Shown here in pieces: positions 52,075-61,144 of a DNA stretch of 64,000 bases (its first letter is position 1; each line of letters opens with the position of its first letter). This stretch comes from Cephalothrix simula (lineage: Eukaryota; Nemertea; Palaeonemertea; Archinemertea; Cephalotrichidae), in assembly GCA_035591015.1 (NCBI GenBank), contig JAXIUW010218062.1:61679-125678 (forward strand), given 5' to 3'. The position numbers and the translations under genes were made by a program. The notes under the pieces were generated by a model. It ran no database searches, was not told where the DNA came from, and saw only the letters and a list, made by a program, of their open reading frames with translations.

Positions 52075-53091
52075 ATGAGTTCTGTACTTTCCCAAAGTGA
52101 AGTAGATGCCCTATTAAGAGGCATATCTGGCGGCGACTTCGAAACCGATGCCGAAATTGGCGAAGATGATGCCTTTAGTTCTGACAAAGTAGTCCCCTTT
52201 GATCTAACCTCGCAAGATCGCATAATCCGTGGTCGAATGCCGACCCTAGAGATTATTCATGATCGTTTTGTAAGAATGTTTCGCCTCACGCTGTCTTCTG
52301 CACTCCGCAAAGTGGTTGATATGAGCGTGCGTTCTACCGAATTAATCAAGTTTGGCGAATTCTTGAAGACACTGCCGGTGCCGTCATCATTAAATCTATT
52401 TAAGATGTCACCTCTGCGTGGTAATGCCATTATGGTGCTTGAAACACGGTTGGTATTTACTCTAATTGATCTCTTTTTCGGTGGTTCGGGTACTCTTGAA
52501 GTCAAGGCCGAAGGTAGAGACTTTTCTGCCATAGAACAACGCGTTATCAATCGTGTTGTAATCAGTGCCTTAGAAGACCTGCAAGGCTCGTGGAGACCGG
52601 TGTTTCCGGTGCAAGTTACCTATCTGCGCTCCGAGGTTAATCCACAGTTTGTGTCTATCGTTCCTCATAGCGAAGTGGTGATTGTAGTTACCTTTGATGT
52701 AGAGATGGGGCGTGCCCCGATGTCAATTACCTTTTGCGTACCCTACTCATTGGTTGAGCCGATTAGAGCTAAACTTAATACAGGTTTCCAAAGTGATCAA
52801 AGTGAGATGGATACCACCTGGTCAAATCGCTTCAAAACCAATCTTAATTCAACCAAAGTTGAAGTGTCAGCAGAGCTAGGCCGGACTGAGTTAACCGTAA
52901 AAAAGTTCATTGATCTGAAAGTCGGCGACCTCATACACCTTGAACAAGAAGTAGACCAACCCGTAACCGTATGCGTTGAGGGAGTTCCTAAGTTCAAAGG
53001 CTTCCAAGGTGCCTACAAAGGCCGCCAAGCCATTAAAGTAACCGACCTCGTCTACAAACCACCCCAAATAGACGAAATCTTGCTCCTGTAA
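52075..53091 (+). CDS. fliM: Flagellar motor switch protein FliM
   Basis: 338 residues. The N-terminal CheY-binding peptide (LSQSEVDALLRGISGG) is intact. The middle CheC-like domain (about 50-230: MPTLEIIHDRFVRMFRLTLSSALRK) and the C-terminal SpoA domain (about 250-325: VEVSAELGRTELTVKKFIDLKVGDLIHLE) are in normal order. It is part of the C-ring that sets rotation direction. fliN and fliL are not adjacent: the gene is monocistronic and is followed directly by hairpin mosaic sequence. Confidence 0.97.
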   Translation: MSSVLSQSEVDALLRGISGGDFETDAEIGEDDAFSSDKVVPFDLTSQDRIIRGRMPTLEIIHDRFVRMFRLTLSSALRKVVDMSVRSTELIKFGEFLKTLPVPSSLNLFKMSPLRGNAIMVLETRLVFTLIDLFFGGSGTLEVKAEGRDFSAIEQRVINRVVISALEDLQGSWRPVFPVQVTYLRSEVNPQFVSIVPHSEVVIVVTFDVEMGRAPMSITFCVPYSLVEPIRAKLNTGFQSDQSEMDTTWSNRFKTNLNSTKVEVSAELGRTELTVKKFIDLKVGDLIHLEQEVDQPVTVCVEGVPKFKGFQGAYKGRQAIKVTDLVYKPPQIDEILLL

Positions 53092-53137
53092 GAATTCGCC
53101 CTAATCTTACGATACTTGGCATTAAGAACACCACCGA

Positions 53138-53162
53138 GCAAGATGATAGAGTATCATCTTGC
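53138..53162 (+). repeat. R1 hairpin (GCAAGATGAT / AGAGT / ATCATCTTGC)
   Basis: Perfect 10-bp stem, 5-base loop; first R1 copy, 47 bases after fliM. The loop is AGAGT, one base from the common AGAGA. Confidence 0.85.
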
Positions 53163-53202
53163 CTAATCGTGAAAGCAAGGCGGTATACCAAAGCATTTAG
53201 CG

Positions 53203-53369
53203 TTAGGGGTTCTGCCCCAGCAAGATGATAGAGAATCATCTTGCCCAATCGTGAAAGCAAGGTGGTCTGCCAAAGTATTTAGTGTTAGGGGTTCCACCCC
53301 TAACAACCCCGGCAGGGAGCACTGCTCCCTGCACCCACTGACTTGGCCGAAGGCAAAGCCTTCGGCCAA
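53203..53369 (+). repeat. R2-R1-R2-R3-R4 hairpin mosaic, copy A
   Basis: In order: left arm and loop of an R2 hairpin (TTAGGGGTTCTGCCCC) whose right end is replaced by R1 (53220-53244, loop AGAGA); R2 (53284-53304, GTTAGGGGT / TCC / ACCCCTAAC); R3 (53312-53332, GCAGGGAGC / ACT / GCTCCCTGC); R4 (53343-53369, TTGGCCGAAGGC / AAA / GCCTTCGGCCAA). Copies at 55.5-55.9 kb (both orientations) and 63.4-63.6 kb repeat this order. Confidence 0.85.
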
Positions 53370-53506
53370 AAGGGCTTCAACAATAATCATACTACCTTAC
53401 GCACAATACCACCTACAAGCCTTAGCCACTCTGCCCTAGGGCTTAAACTGAAAGCTACTTTACACCCAAGCCTAAAAACTTTAGCCACTAAAGTTAGATA
53501 AAAGCT

Positions 53507-53563
53507 GAGAGCGAAGCTCTCTTAAAAGTAAAAAAAGACTGAATTGTTAAGAGCTTTGCTCTT
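53507..53563 (+). repeat. Two further short hairpins
   Basis: GAGAGC/GAA/GCTCTC (53507-53521) and AAGAGC/TTT/GCTCTT (53549-53563). Both share the GC-XXX-GC apex seen in R2 and R4 but have other stems. Confidence 0.6.
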
Positions 53564-53699
53564 GACTTCAGACAACTAGTTGGCCATGTTAGCTAACGTC
53601 TTTAGCTAATAAAGTTGCTTGAAGACTATATCTAAAGGCCTAGATTAAGCACCGTTGCTAGGGGTGTGGGTAGCGCAGTAGCTCCCCACTTGGGGGTGG

Positions 53700-53723
53700 G
53701 TGAGGGGGACTAGTCCCCCTCAC
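53700..53723. repeat. Perfect 24-bp palindrome
   Basis: GTGAGGGGGACT followed by its exact reverse complement AGTCCCCCTCAC. No spacer. It lies in the mosaic between fliM and the MFS gene. Confidence 0.75.
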
Positions 53724-53830
53724 GAAGCCTCATTACCGATGACAAGGAATTTCTTTAATTTTGAGGTGGCTGCCTCCGCAAGACAAGAGCAACCATCCGA
53801 ACAAGGACTTTATCTATGTTCCCTGCCCCA

Positions 53831-53960
53831 GCAAGACGATAGAGCGTCATCTTCTCCGGTTACGAAAGAAAGACTACACGCCAACATGTTTAGTGTTGAG
53901 GATTTTCTGCCCAACCCTCTCGGGAGTGAGGGCAAGTCTTACCCACTCCCGGGCTTGGCT
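53831..53960 (+). repeat. Decayed R1 and R2-R3 copy
   Basis: GCAAGACGATAGAGCGTCATCTTC at 53831-53854 is an R1 relative with an imperfect stem (here the arms have one mismatch). It is followed by a degraded relative of the R2/R3 part (GAGGATTTTCTGCCCAACCC and GGGAGTG...CACTCCC). Confidence 0.55.
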
Positions 53961-54210
53961 GAAGTGTAATAGAGCAACCGGCTTGCATAATTGTTCATTA
54001 GTTTGGCAATGCCGCCTATGCATTTTTAGTACAGCAAAAATTGATTAAACTCTATGCGCACAAATAACACTTTGCATAAATTTCATCATACATTAAATAT
54101 TTGGTGTGTTTAGGTTTTAGATTGTTATTGTTATTCTAAATTAATGCCTTAGTATAGACGTATGTCGGCACAGATGGCCAAATCAACTAATTTCTAGTCT
54201 CAAACATTTG
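53961..54210. other. AT-rich leader region of the MFS gene
   Basis: No gene is called. The start of the next gene has no clear ribosome-binding site. Confidence 0.4.
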
Positions 54211-55416
54211 ATGATGCAAGTCAGCGCCAATAAACTACCCGGTTACGTTTATATCTACTTTTTTTGTCAGGCTCTTAGCCTTATGGTTGGCGTTAGCTCG
54301 GTCTCAATGGCGGCTATTGTGGGCAAGATGATAGCTCCTGATCCACTCTACGCCACTGTGCCTTTCGGTTTGCAACACGGAATGCTGTTCATAGCAGCCT
54401 ATCCAATAGCAATGATCATGAAGAGATACGGTCGAAAAATCGGCTTCACACTGGGTGCTTCTTCATTAGCCGTCGCTGGCATAATTGGCTTTTTGGCCGT
54501 ATCTGAAAAAAATTTTCTGCTGTTAATTATCGCCCATTGCTTAATTGGCCTCTCCATTGCCTGCGCTGCATTCTATCGCTACGCAGCTACCGATAATCTC
54601 TCTAAAGAACTTCATTCTAAGGCCTTATCAATGGTAGTTGGTGGAGGTGTATTAGCTGGTTTTTTAGCGCCAGAACTATCAATTTTTCTGCAAGGTATAA
54701 AAGACTTTCCGCGCTTTTCTTTGAATTATGGCGTATTTATGACCTTCGCGATGTTAATCTTGCTGCTAATCTACACTTTGCCAGCCGCTAAGACCAAAAA
54801 TAACCTTGCTGAAAAAACAAAACCAAGTGCTACCAAAAGCACTAGCAGACCAGCTGTTCTTCTAACAGCAATCTGCTTTCCTGCACTGGGCTATGGCATG
54901 ATGAGCCTACTAATGATTCAAACAACTCTAAGAATGAATCAAATGCAGTTTACTTTTGAAGATACATCCTTTTCCATACAATGGCATGTTGTAGCCATGT
55001 TTGCGCCATCGTTCTTCACCGGCAAATTAATTGCTCGTCTAGGACACCTGCCCATCATTACTACAGGCTATATTCTGTTTGTAACTAGCTTTCTGTTTAA
55101 CATCCTGTTTACAAACCATTTAGGCATTACCTCCTCATTGATATTCTTGGGCTTAGCATGGAACTTTAGCTACGTTGGTGGTAGCTCATTATTGACGTAT
55201 CTAGTCGCTGATAGCCCCAATAGTCATCGCTGGCAAGGCATTGCCGATAGTTTAATTGCGCTGTCAGCGACTATCGGTGCCTTTGCACCATCATTCATGC
55301 TTGGTTTAGTCGGCTGGGAGATGAGCAATATCCTAGTCATGGTAATGTGCATCATCCCCTTCACAGGACTATTCTGGTTCAAACTAAATAAACAAAAATT
55401 ACTCGCCACAGCTTAA
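54211..55416 (+). CDS. Major facilitator superfamily transporter
   Basis: About 401 residues with roughly 12 hydrophobic helices in two halves joined by a polar loop (about residues 195-220, rich in K, T and S). Between helices 2 and 3 there is a MKRYGRKIGF segment, a relative of the MFS signature (G-x-x-x-D-R-x-G-R-R). It resembles the N-terminal halves of drug or sugar exporters. The substrate is unknown. The gene is flanked on both sides by hairpin mosaic sequence. TTG 54208 is in frame with ATG 54211 and 54214. Confidence 0.8.
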   Translation: MMQVSANKLPGYVYIYFFCQALSLMVGVSSVSMAAIVGKMIAPDPLYATVPFGLQHGMLFIAAYPIAMIMKRYGRKIGFTLGASSLAVAGIIGFLAVSEKNFLLLIIAHCLIGLSIACAAFYRYAATDNLSKELHSKALSMVVGGGVLAGFLAPELSIFLQGIKDFPRFSLNYGVFMTFAMLILLLIYTLPAAKTKNNLAEKTKPSATKSTSRPAVLLTAICFPALGYGMMSLLMIQTTLRMNQMQFTFEDTSFSIQWHVVAMFAPSFFTGKLIARLGHLPIITTGYILFVTSFLFNILFTNHLGITSSLIFLGLAWNFSYVGGSSLLTYLVADSPNSHRWQGIADSLIALSATIGAFAPSFMLGLVGWEMSNILVMVMCIIPFTGLFWFKLNKQKLLATA

Positions 55417-55444
55417 CACGTAAAATATTGCCTTGAGTTTCTGA

Positions 55445-55660
55445 TTTGGGGGCTTCGCCCCCAAATACTAAATATTTTGGCGCATTGCTTCCCCGGTTTA
55501 ACTAAGCAAAGCTAAGTTTAGAAGTTTATTAGTTAAGGGCTTTGCCCAGCAAGATGATAGAGAATCATCTTGCCCGGTTTAACTAAGCTAAGCTAAGTTT
55601 GGAAGTTTATTAGTTAAGGGCTTTGCCCTTAACAATCCCAGCAGAGAGCCAGCTCTCTGC
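55445..55660 (+). repeat. R2/R1 tandem module and R2-R3, forward, copy B
   Basis: TTTGGGGGC/TTC/GCCCCCAAA (55445-55465); two ~81-bp units (the first centred on 55495, the second on 55576) each ending in R2-like GGGCTTTGCCC; R1 at 55549-55573; R2 at 55613-55633 (GTTAAGGGC/TTT/GCCCTTAAC); R3 at 55641-55660 (GCAGAGAGC/CA/GCTCTCTGC). Confidence 0.8.
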
Positions 55661-56085
55661 ACTCTCAGGATAGTTCTTTGGGGCTGGATAAGCCCTAAAG
55701 GGCTTACTCGCCCGAATTAAATAAATCACATCACGGCCACTCCAAAGCAAAACGCTTGCGCATAATAGGCAGGCTCTTAAAACCTTTTGTTCTAAATTAA
55801 GTAATGGGCAATGCTTTACTTATTTAAGTTATATAATGTGAAACCCTTTTGGCCGAAGGCATAAGCCTTCGGCCAAGTCTGCGGGTGCAGGGAGCTGTGC
55901 TTCCTGCCGGGGTCGTTAGAGGCAAAGCCCCTAACACTAGTCACTCTGGCGTATTACCTTGCTTCGCTACATGGGTGCAAGGCAATTCTCTATTGCCTTG
56001 CCGGGGCTAGCCCCCAAATACTAAACATTTTGGCGCATTGCCTTGCTTAGTTACATGAGTGCAAGATGATTCTCTATCATCTTGC
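55661..56085 (-). repeat. Inverted copy of the full element (R5, core, R4, R3, R2, R1)
   Basis: On the plus strand: R5 (55689-55706, TAAGCCC/TAAA/GGGCTTA), the ~110-bp AT-rich core, R4 (55849-55876), R3 (55887-55907), R2 (55915-55935), R1 variant (55977-56001, GCAAGGCAAT/AGAGA/ATTGCCTTGC read on minus strand) and another R1 (56061-56085). Its core matches, in reverse, the sequence between R4 and R5 at 63.6-63.7 kb. Confidence 0.8.
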
Positions 56086-56116
56086 TGGGCAGAGCCTCTA
56101 AAATAGAGCTAGAAGT

Positions 56117-57625
56117 TTAGTGAGCAGTGGGCAGAGAGAAGATGGCTCCCTGAGTGATGTTCTCTGGCCAGCGTGAGGATATCGTCTTTATTTTAGTAAA
56201 GAACTTTACCGACTCCGGTCCGTGCATAAGCGTGTCTCCAAACTTAGAGCGCTTTGCGCCTCCAAAGTTATGAAAAGCCATTGGTACGGGTATGGGAACA
56301 TTAACGCCGATCATGCCTATGTCTACGTTTTTGATAAAGTCTCGAGCTGCGCCACCATTAGATGTATAGATAGCTACGCCATTGCCATATTCATTATTGT
56401 TCACTGCTTCAACGGCTTCGGCGAGAGTCTTAACACGCATTATGCACAGAACAGGACCAAATACTTCTTCTTTGTAGATTTCCATGTCTTTGGTAACGTT
56501 ATCAACCAGCGTTGCTCCTACAAAGAAGCCATTTTTATACTGCGGAACAGATACTCTCCTGCCATCTAACAGAAGATGAGCACCGGCCTTTACACCGCTT
56601 TCAATAAGTCTTTCAACACGATTTTGGGCATCTTTAGTAATTAAAGGGCCAAAGTGAGCTTTGGGGTCATTATACACGCCTACTTTAGTCTGTTGAGAAC
56701 GTTCAATTAGTGGTGGCAGTATCTTTTCTGCAGTTTCATCACCAACCAAAACGGCCACTGATATAGACATGCAGCGTTCTCCAGCCGAACCATAGGCGGC
56801 ACCAACAAGGCCATCAACGGCTTTATCAACATCGGCATCAGGAAGAATAATTGCGTGGTTTTTGGCACCACAAAAGGTTTGTACTCGCTTATTGGCTAGG
56901 CTAGATTTGTGATAAACAATCTCACCAATCGCTGTAGAGCCTACAAAGCTAACGGCCTGCACTCCGGGGTGTTCAATGAGCTTGGTCACGGTTTCTGCAT
57001 CGCCCATCAACGAGTTCCATACGCCATCAGGCAGGCCGGCCTCTGTCCATAATTCGGCAAGCATGAGTGCGGTAGATGGGTCACGCTCAGAAGGTTTATT
57101 AATGTAGGCATTGCCACAGGCCACGGCCATCGCTCCCATCCATAGCGGAATCATACACGGAAAATTAAATGGAGTGATGCCAGCCACTACCCCCACAGGC
57201 TCACGCAAAGAATATAAGTCAATATCTCCGCCAATATTATGATTGTACTCTCCCTTGATTAGGTGCGGAATGCCGCAAGAAAACTCTAATACATCAATGC
57301 CACGTTGTATTTCACCTAGAGCGTCATCAATGGTTTTGCCATGCTCTTGGCCTAGTATTTCAGCAACATCACGCTTTCTTTCTAACAAGAGATTGCGCAT
57401 CGCAAACATTACATGAGAGCGCTTAACAACCGATGTTGCTGACCATTTTTCAAAACCAGCTTGCGCAGATTGAATGGCCACCGCTAGCGTTTTATCATCA
57501 GCATAAACGCACTTGCCCGATATTTTGCCCTCAGCTGGGTTAAAAACATCACCAAAGCGATCGGTGCTGCCGCCTTTATAGTACTTGTTGTCAATATAAG
57601 AATAAATCAGTCTTGGTTCTGCCAT
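56117..57625 (-). CDS. mmsA: CoA-acylating (methyl)malonate-semialdehyde dehydrogenase
   Basis: About 502 residues from ATG 57625 (a GTG at 57637 is in frame). ALDH fold with the catalytic Cys in GSAGERCMSISVAVLVG, the QTFCGAKNHAIILPDADVDK segment and the C-terminal GGAKRSKFGD-HGPESVKFFT region, matching MmsA. It converts (methyl)malonate semialdehyde to acetyl- or propionyl-CoA in valine, beta-alanine or inositol catabolism. It is a single gene, with no valine-pathway partners in the window. Its 3' end abuts hairpin repeats. Confidence 0.93.
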   Translation of the reverse strand: MAEPRLIYSYIDNKYYKGGSTDRFGDVFNPAEGKISGKCVYADDKTLAVAIQSAQAGFEKWSATSVVKRSHVMFAMRNLLLERKRDVAEILGQEHGKTIDDALGEIQRGIDVLEFSCGIPHLIKGEYNHNIGGDIDLYSLREPVGVVAGITPFNFPCMIPLWMGAMAVACGNAYINKPSERDPSTALMLAELWTEAGLPDGVWNSLMGDAETVTKLIEHPGVQAVSFVGSTAIGEIVYHKSSLANKRVQTFCGAKNHAIILPDADVDKAVDGLVGAAYGSAGERCMSISVAVLVGDETAEKILPPLIERSQQTKVGVYNDPKAHFGPLITKDAQNRVERLIESGVKAGAHLLLDGRRVSVPQYKNGFFVGATLVDNVTKDMEIYKEEVFGPVLCIMRVKTLAEAVEAVNNNEYGNGVAIYTSNGGAARDFIKNVDIGMIGVNVPIPVPMAFHNFGGAKRSKFGDTLMHGPESVKFFTKIKTISSRWPENITQGAIFSLPTAH

Positions 57626-57818
57626 AGCATAAAACACAAATAGATTAGCAAGTTAAAGTAGGATACGCCCTTACGCTACCATAAACATCTTCATCATTCA
57701 AACACAAAGTCAGCCAGTAGCTAGATCGTTGCAATTAAAATCAATATAGCAGGCACAATGACGACTGTAACTAAGAGCTATGCCACTATAATCACCATGC
57801 AAAACCAAGATAGTTCGG

Positions 57819-58847
57819 TTATCGTTGTTCAGCGACGTACTCAAGCAGCTTCCGAGCATTCTCGCCACGTAATTGCCAAGACATACAGCGCACGCCACCG
57901 CCCATTGAACACACCATTTCAGATGCTATTGGAATCACCTCACGCTGAGTAGCAACCTCTACTTGCTGTAAAGCCACAGCATCTTCAGGAATCCCAAACT
58001 GTGGCAAGTAAATACGCTGTGGGGTAACTAAAGCGTTAGTATATAAACCACAGGCTGAACCATAACGGTTATCATAAATACTTGAACCATCATAAGGTGT
58101 TACAACTTCATGAATCTTAACTCCGGGCAAGCCACGCTTCAAGTCAGCTTTGAGTTGTCTTGCATAGGCCGGATCTTCAGGATAACTATTGATAATCAAT
58201 GTATTAGTATCTACAAAGCTCACTACTCCATCGGAATGCTCCAATGAGCCTTGCTCATCGGCCTCAATAAAGGCCACATTGCGCACCTGAGGCAATTTTT
58301 GCAGTAGAGCCCGGGCTTCGTCTTCTTCAAGATGGTTATCTTTTAGAAACTTGGTGCTAATAACCACATTCCCCGCATAGTCATCAACAAAGTTTCCACC
58401 ATCATTAAATAATTCGCTGCTCACATATGTAATGCCAGCATCATCTAATAGCCCTGCAAAATCTTCTTGCACCTCATCAGCTAATTCTAGGCTGCCATTT
58501 TGAGCTACCGGCGTGTAGCGAAATAAAATAGGCTCTTCTGCATTTGACAAGCTGAAATCACGCGCCCATATATCCAGCATCGGCGCAATAAACACATTTT
58601 CTGCGCCAATAGCCTCGGCGTACTTGGGATAAGTTTGAGCATCAGTTAGCACCAATACCTTATCTGGAGGCATAATTTGCTTGGCATAACTCACATGAAA
58701 TCTAAAAATATCATCAGCAACTTCCTTGTAATATGGGTCATTGATGCCCGGTGCTGCTAGCACGATAAGCTCGGCCCAGGCCGAGGTATTAAAAGTCATA
58801 AATAAAAAAACGCTAATGGTAATAGTCTTAAAACTAGATATTCTCAT
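57819..58847 (-). CDS. Secreted agmatine deiminase/peptidylarginine deiminase family enzyme
   Basis: About 342 residues from ATG 58847, which begins a signal peptide (MRISSFKTITISVFLFM, then ending at SAWA). Family motifs: WARDFSLS, NDGGNFVDDY, HSDGVVSFVD and the catalytic Cys in GGGVRCMSWQ, the GGIHC-type loop. The Asp, His and Cys that form the active site are all present. Unlike classic agmatine deiminases it is exported, which favours extracellular arginine or peptidyl-arginine chemistry. Substrate preference is not decided. Confidence 0.8.
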   Translation of the reverse strand: MRISSFKTITISVFLFMTFNTSAWAELIVLAAPGINDPYYKEVADDIFRFHVSYAKQIMPPDKVLVLTDAQTYPKYAEAIGAENVFIAPMLDIWARDFSLSNAEEPILFRYTPVAQNGSLELADEVQEDFAGLLDDAGITYVSSELFNDGGNFVDDYAGNVVISTKFLKDNHLEEDEARALLQKLPQVRNVAFIEADEQGSLEHSDGVVSFVDTNTLIINSYPEDPAYARQLKADLKRGLPGVKIHEVVTPYDGSSIYDNRYGSACGLYTNALVTPQRIYLPQFGIPEDAVALQQVEVATQREVIPIASEMVCSMGGGVRCMSWQLRGENARKLLEYVAEQR

Positions 58848-59198
58848 ACGGCAAATTAAGGTAATAAACATGGGTCTAAACATATCTCAAAGCAATAACG
58901 TCATAAACCGTTATCATCAAAATAACTGCTCATTCTACCATATGTAAGCCACTCTATTAGCTAATATTTGGAAAAGATAGCAGCAACTAAATCATCAAGA
59001 TTAAGCAAGATAAGCAAGAATATTAACGCTTTGTGGCGATGTTCAATCTCTGCCCAACATTCTATTTTACCCTTGGATTGTTCAATACCTAATCAGATTA
59101 GATGCAGGTAACTGACGCTTTTTATTGGCTTTTTATATTTTGGTTAAATGATCTCAACTGCGCTAAGCAATAAGATCAAACCACGCTAAGGTTTTAAC
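58848..59198. other. Intergenic region upstream of the deiminase and downstream of the tRNA
   Basis: About 350 AT-rich bases with no gene that I can support. No clear terminator follows the tRNA. Confidence 0.45.
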
Positions 59199-59288
59199 TG
59201 GCGGAAGCGGTGAGATTCGAACTCACGGACGGCGCAAACCGTCGCAGGTTTTCAAGACCTGTGCATTCAACCACTCTGCCACGCTTCC
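59199..59288 (-). tRNA. tRNA-Ser (anticodon UGA)
   Basis: 90 bases on the minus strand with the CCA end encoded. Acceptor stem GGAAGCG/CGCTTCC, discriminator G, anticodon loop CTTGAAA (anticodon TGA, read at 59252-59254) on a stem CAGGT/ACCTG, T-loop GTTCGAATC. The long variable arm typical of serine tRNA is present (GCGACGGTTTGCGCCGTC). It reads UCN serine codons. It ends 43 bases before the pgi stop, in the same direction. Confidence 0.97.
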
Positions 59289-59331
59289 TGATGTTGTGCT
59301 GTTGCCCTACGCTTCGTATTCCAACATATTG

Positions 59332-60981
59332 TTAGCTGCTTAACAAGCCAGCATCTTTAAGTAGGGCTACTTCTACGTTGGTATCGCTATCACTATTACC
59401 CTTGCCTTGCATATGTTCTAGCAGGCTATTTGCCACCAGTTTACCATAGGCCACGCCCGGTTGATCAAATGAGTTTATGTTCCACAAAAAGCCTTGGAGG
59501 GCTATTTTATTTTCATATAACGAAATCAATTTGCCCAGCATTTGTGCATCAAGCCGCTCAGCAAGAATAACTGAGCTGGGGCGATTACCCAAAAAAGTAT
59601 GATTAGGGTTATCGGAATGGCTTCCCTTGGCTAAGGCCAAGGCTTGTCCAAACAAATTAGCCAGCAGTTTTTGTTGGCTTGAAGTATCTTCTAGCGAATA
59701 ATCGGTGCCGTATGATGATTGTCTAAAACCTATTAAATCGCAAGGAACTATAGTTTTACCCTGATGGATTCCCTGAAAAAAAGAATGTTGAGCATCAGTA
59801 CCCGTTTCACCAAAGATTATCGGCGATGTAGCATAGGGCAACGGCTCGCCTTGACGAGAAATTGATTTGCCGTTGCTTTCCATATCAATCTGCTGCAAAT
59901 ACGCATAAAAATTGCGGAGAGGCTGTGAGTAAGGAACAATAGCAAGGCTCTCACAGTCCATAAAGTTTCTATTCCACAGGCCAACCAATGCCATAAGCAA
60001 CGCCGGATTTAAGTTGAGATTTGGATTAAGTGTGGCTAAATCCATCTCTCGCGCTCCACGGAGTATGGCCTTGAACGTTTTTATTCCAAAAGCAAAACTA
60101 ATCGGCACCGCACCGGGCATGCCAGTTAGGCTAAAGCGACCACCGGTGTAGTTCTTCATGTGGAAGATGCGCAGATAATGCTCTTCATTGTCCATAGGGC
60201 TGCCCTTTTCGGTTACAGCGATGAAGTGCTGTGCAGGGTTTAATCCCATGCTCTTAAAAGCATCACGCAGTGCTGCCTCGTTGGCTTTTGTCTCTAGCGT
60301 TCCCCCACTTTTTGAGACAACATTAACTAAGGTTTCTGCGGGGTCAATCGCTCGTAGCTGCTCAGCGATGCAGTTGGGGTCTACATTAGTAACAAAATGA
60401 ACTGGAAACACTTTACGATAATTCAGTGCAGTTATAATAGCTCGTTGCCCTAATGACGAACCTCCAATACCCACGTGTAGCATACTGCGAAAAGGCTTGT
60501 TAGTAGAGCCTTTTAACGCTCCACTTCCCACCTCATTTAAGAACTTGTCCAGCCTGTCTAACTGCTCACTGCAATGCTTGCGAGCGTAATCGGCGTTGGG
60601 ACAAGGAAAAGGATCAGGCAAGTCTTCAAAAATATTGCGGTGGGCAAAGTGCAACACTTGGCGATTCTCACTGGCATAACCATCAAGTCGATTCATGTGC
60701 TGACCTTCTAACAAAGCCTTAAATTGCTTGATAACCTCCATTTCTGAAGCAAGTTGCTGCAAGGCGTTGAGACCAGATTCTGCTATACGCTGGAAGGCGT
60801 AATAAACGTCAATACCCACCGCACTTGATTTATAATCACAAATACGAGCTTTGGTGATTGCAGCATCGGTTAAATCGTAGGGTTTTAATTTTGATAGCTT
60901 CTGCCAGGCATCTGTTTGCGTTGGCAGTTTAGAGGGAAACCTCTTAGAATAATCTTGCTGAGAATAATCGTGTTTGGTCAT
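59332..60981 (-). CDS. pgi: Glucose-6-phosphate isomerase
   Basis: 549 residues, the standard Pgi length. Active-site and family segments: MLHVGIGGSSLGQRA, NVVSKSGGTLETKANEAALR, FGETGTDAQHSFFQGIHQG (catalytic Glu and His) and the C-terminal Lys region FDQPGVAYGKLVANSLLEHM. It interconverts glucose-6-phosphate and fructose-6-phosphate in the cytosol. It lies just upstream of tRNA-Ser on the same strand. Divergent from the RelA/SpoT gene, with a ~160-base promoter region between. Confidence 0.98.
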   Translation of the reverse strand: MTKHDYSQQDYSKRFPSKLPTQTDAWQKLSKLKPYDLTDAAITKARICDYKSSAVGIDVYYAFQRIAESGLNALQQLASEMEVIKQFKALLEGQHMNRLDGYASENRQVLHFAHRNIFEDLPDPFPCPNADYARKHCSEQLDRLDKFLNEVGSGALKGSTNKPFRSMLHVGIGGSSLGQRAIITALNYRKVFPVHFVTNVDPNCIAEQLRAIDPAETLVNVVSKSGGTLETKANEAALRDAFKSMGLNPAQHFIAVTEKGSPMDNEEHYLRIFHMKNYTGGRFSLTGMPGAVPISFAFGIKTFKAILRGAREMDLATLNPNLNLNPALLMALVGLWNRNFMDCESLAIVPYSQPLRNFYAYLQQIDMESNGKSISRQGEPLPYATSPIIFGETGTDAQHSFFQGIHQGKTIVPCDLIGFRQSSYGTDYSLEDTSSQQKLLANLFGQALALAKGSHSDNPNHTFLGNRPSSVILAERLDAQMLGKLISLYENKIALQGFLWNINSFDQPGVAYGKLVANSLLEHMQGKGNSDSDTNVEVALLKDAGLLSS

Positions 60982-61144
60982 AATTTACCTATCTGGTGCG
61001 GATAGAAATTTTTGTAGAACAGAAAAGATTTTTCATCGGTGGTATAGTTGTGTTCTACGTTAACATAGTTTAGTGGGTTACTTTGGGCTGTATTATAGCC
61101 TAAAGAAGCCGGCTTGAGTAACTTTTAGAAACCAATTCTTAAGT

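Noticed and set aside
53251-54048. Open frames of 60-95 codons within the fliM-MFS mosaic
   Set aside because: They run through hairpins, have no ribosome-binding site and are best explained by the repeats.
57710-57952. Overlapping 62- and 64-codon frames near the deiminase 3' end
   Set aside because: Shadows of the deiminase gene and its flank, without ribosome-binding sites.
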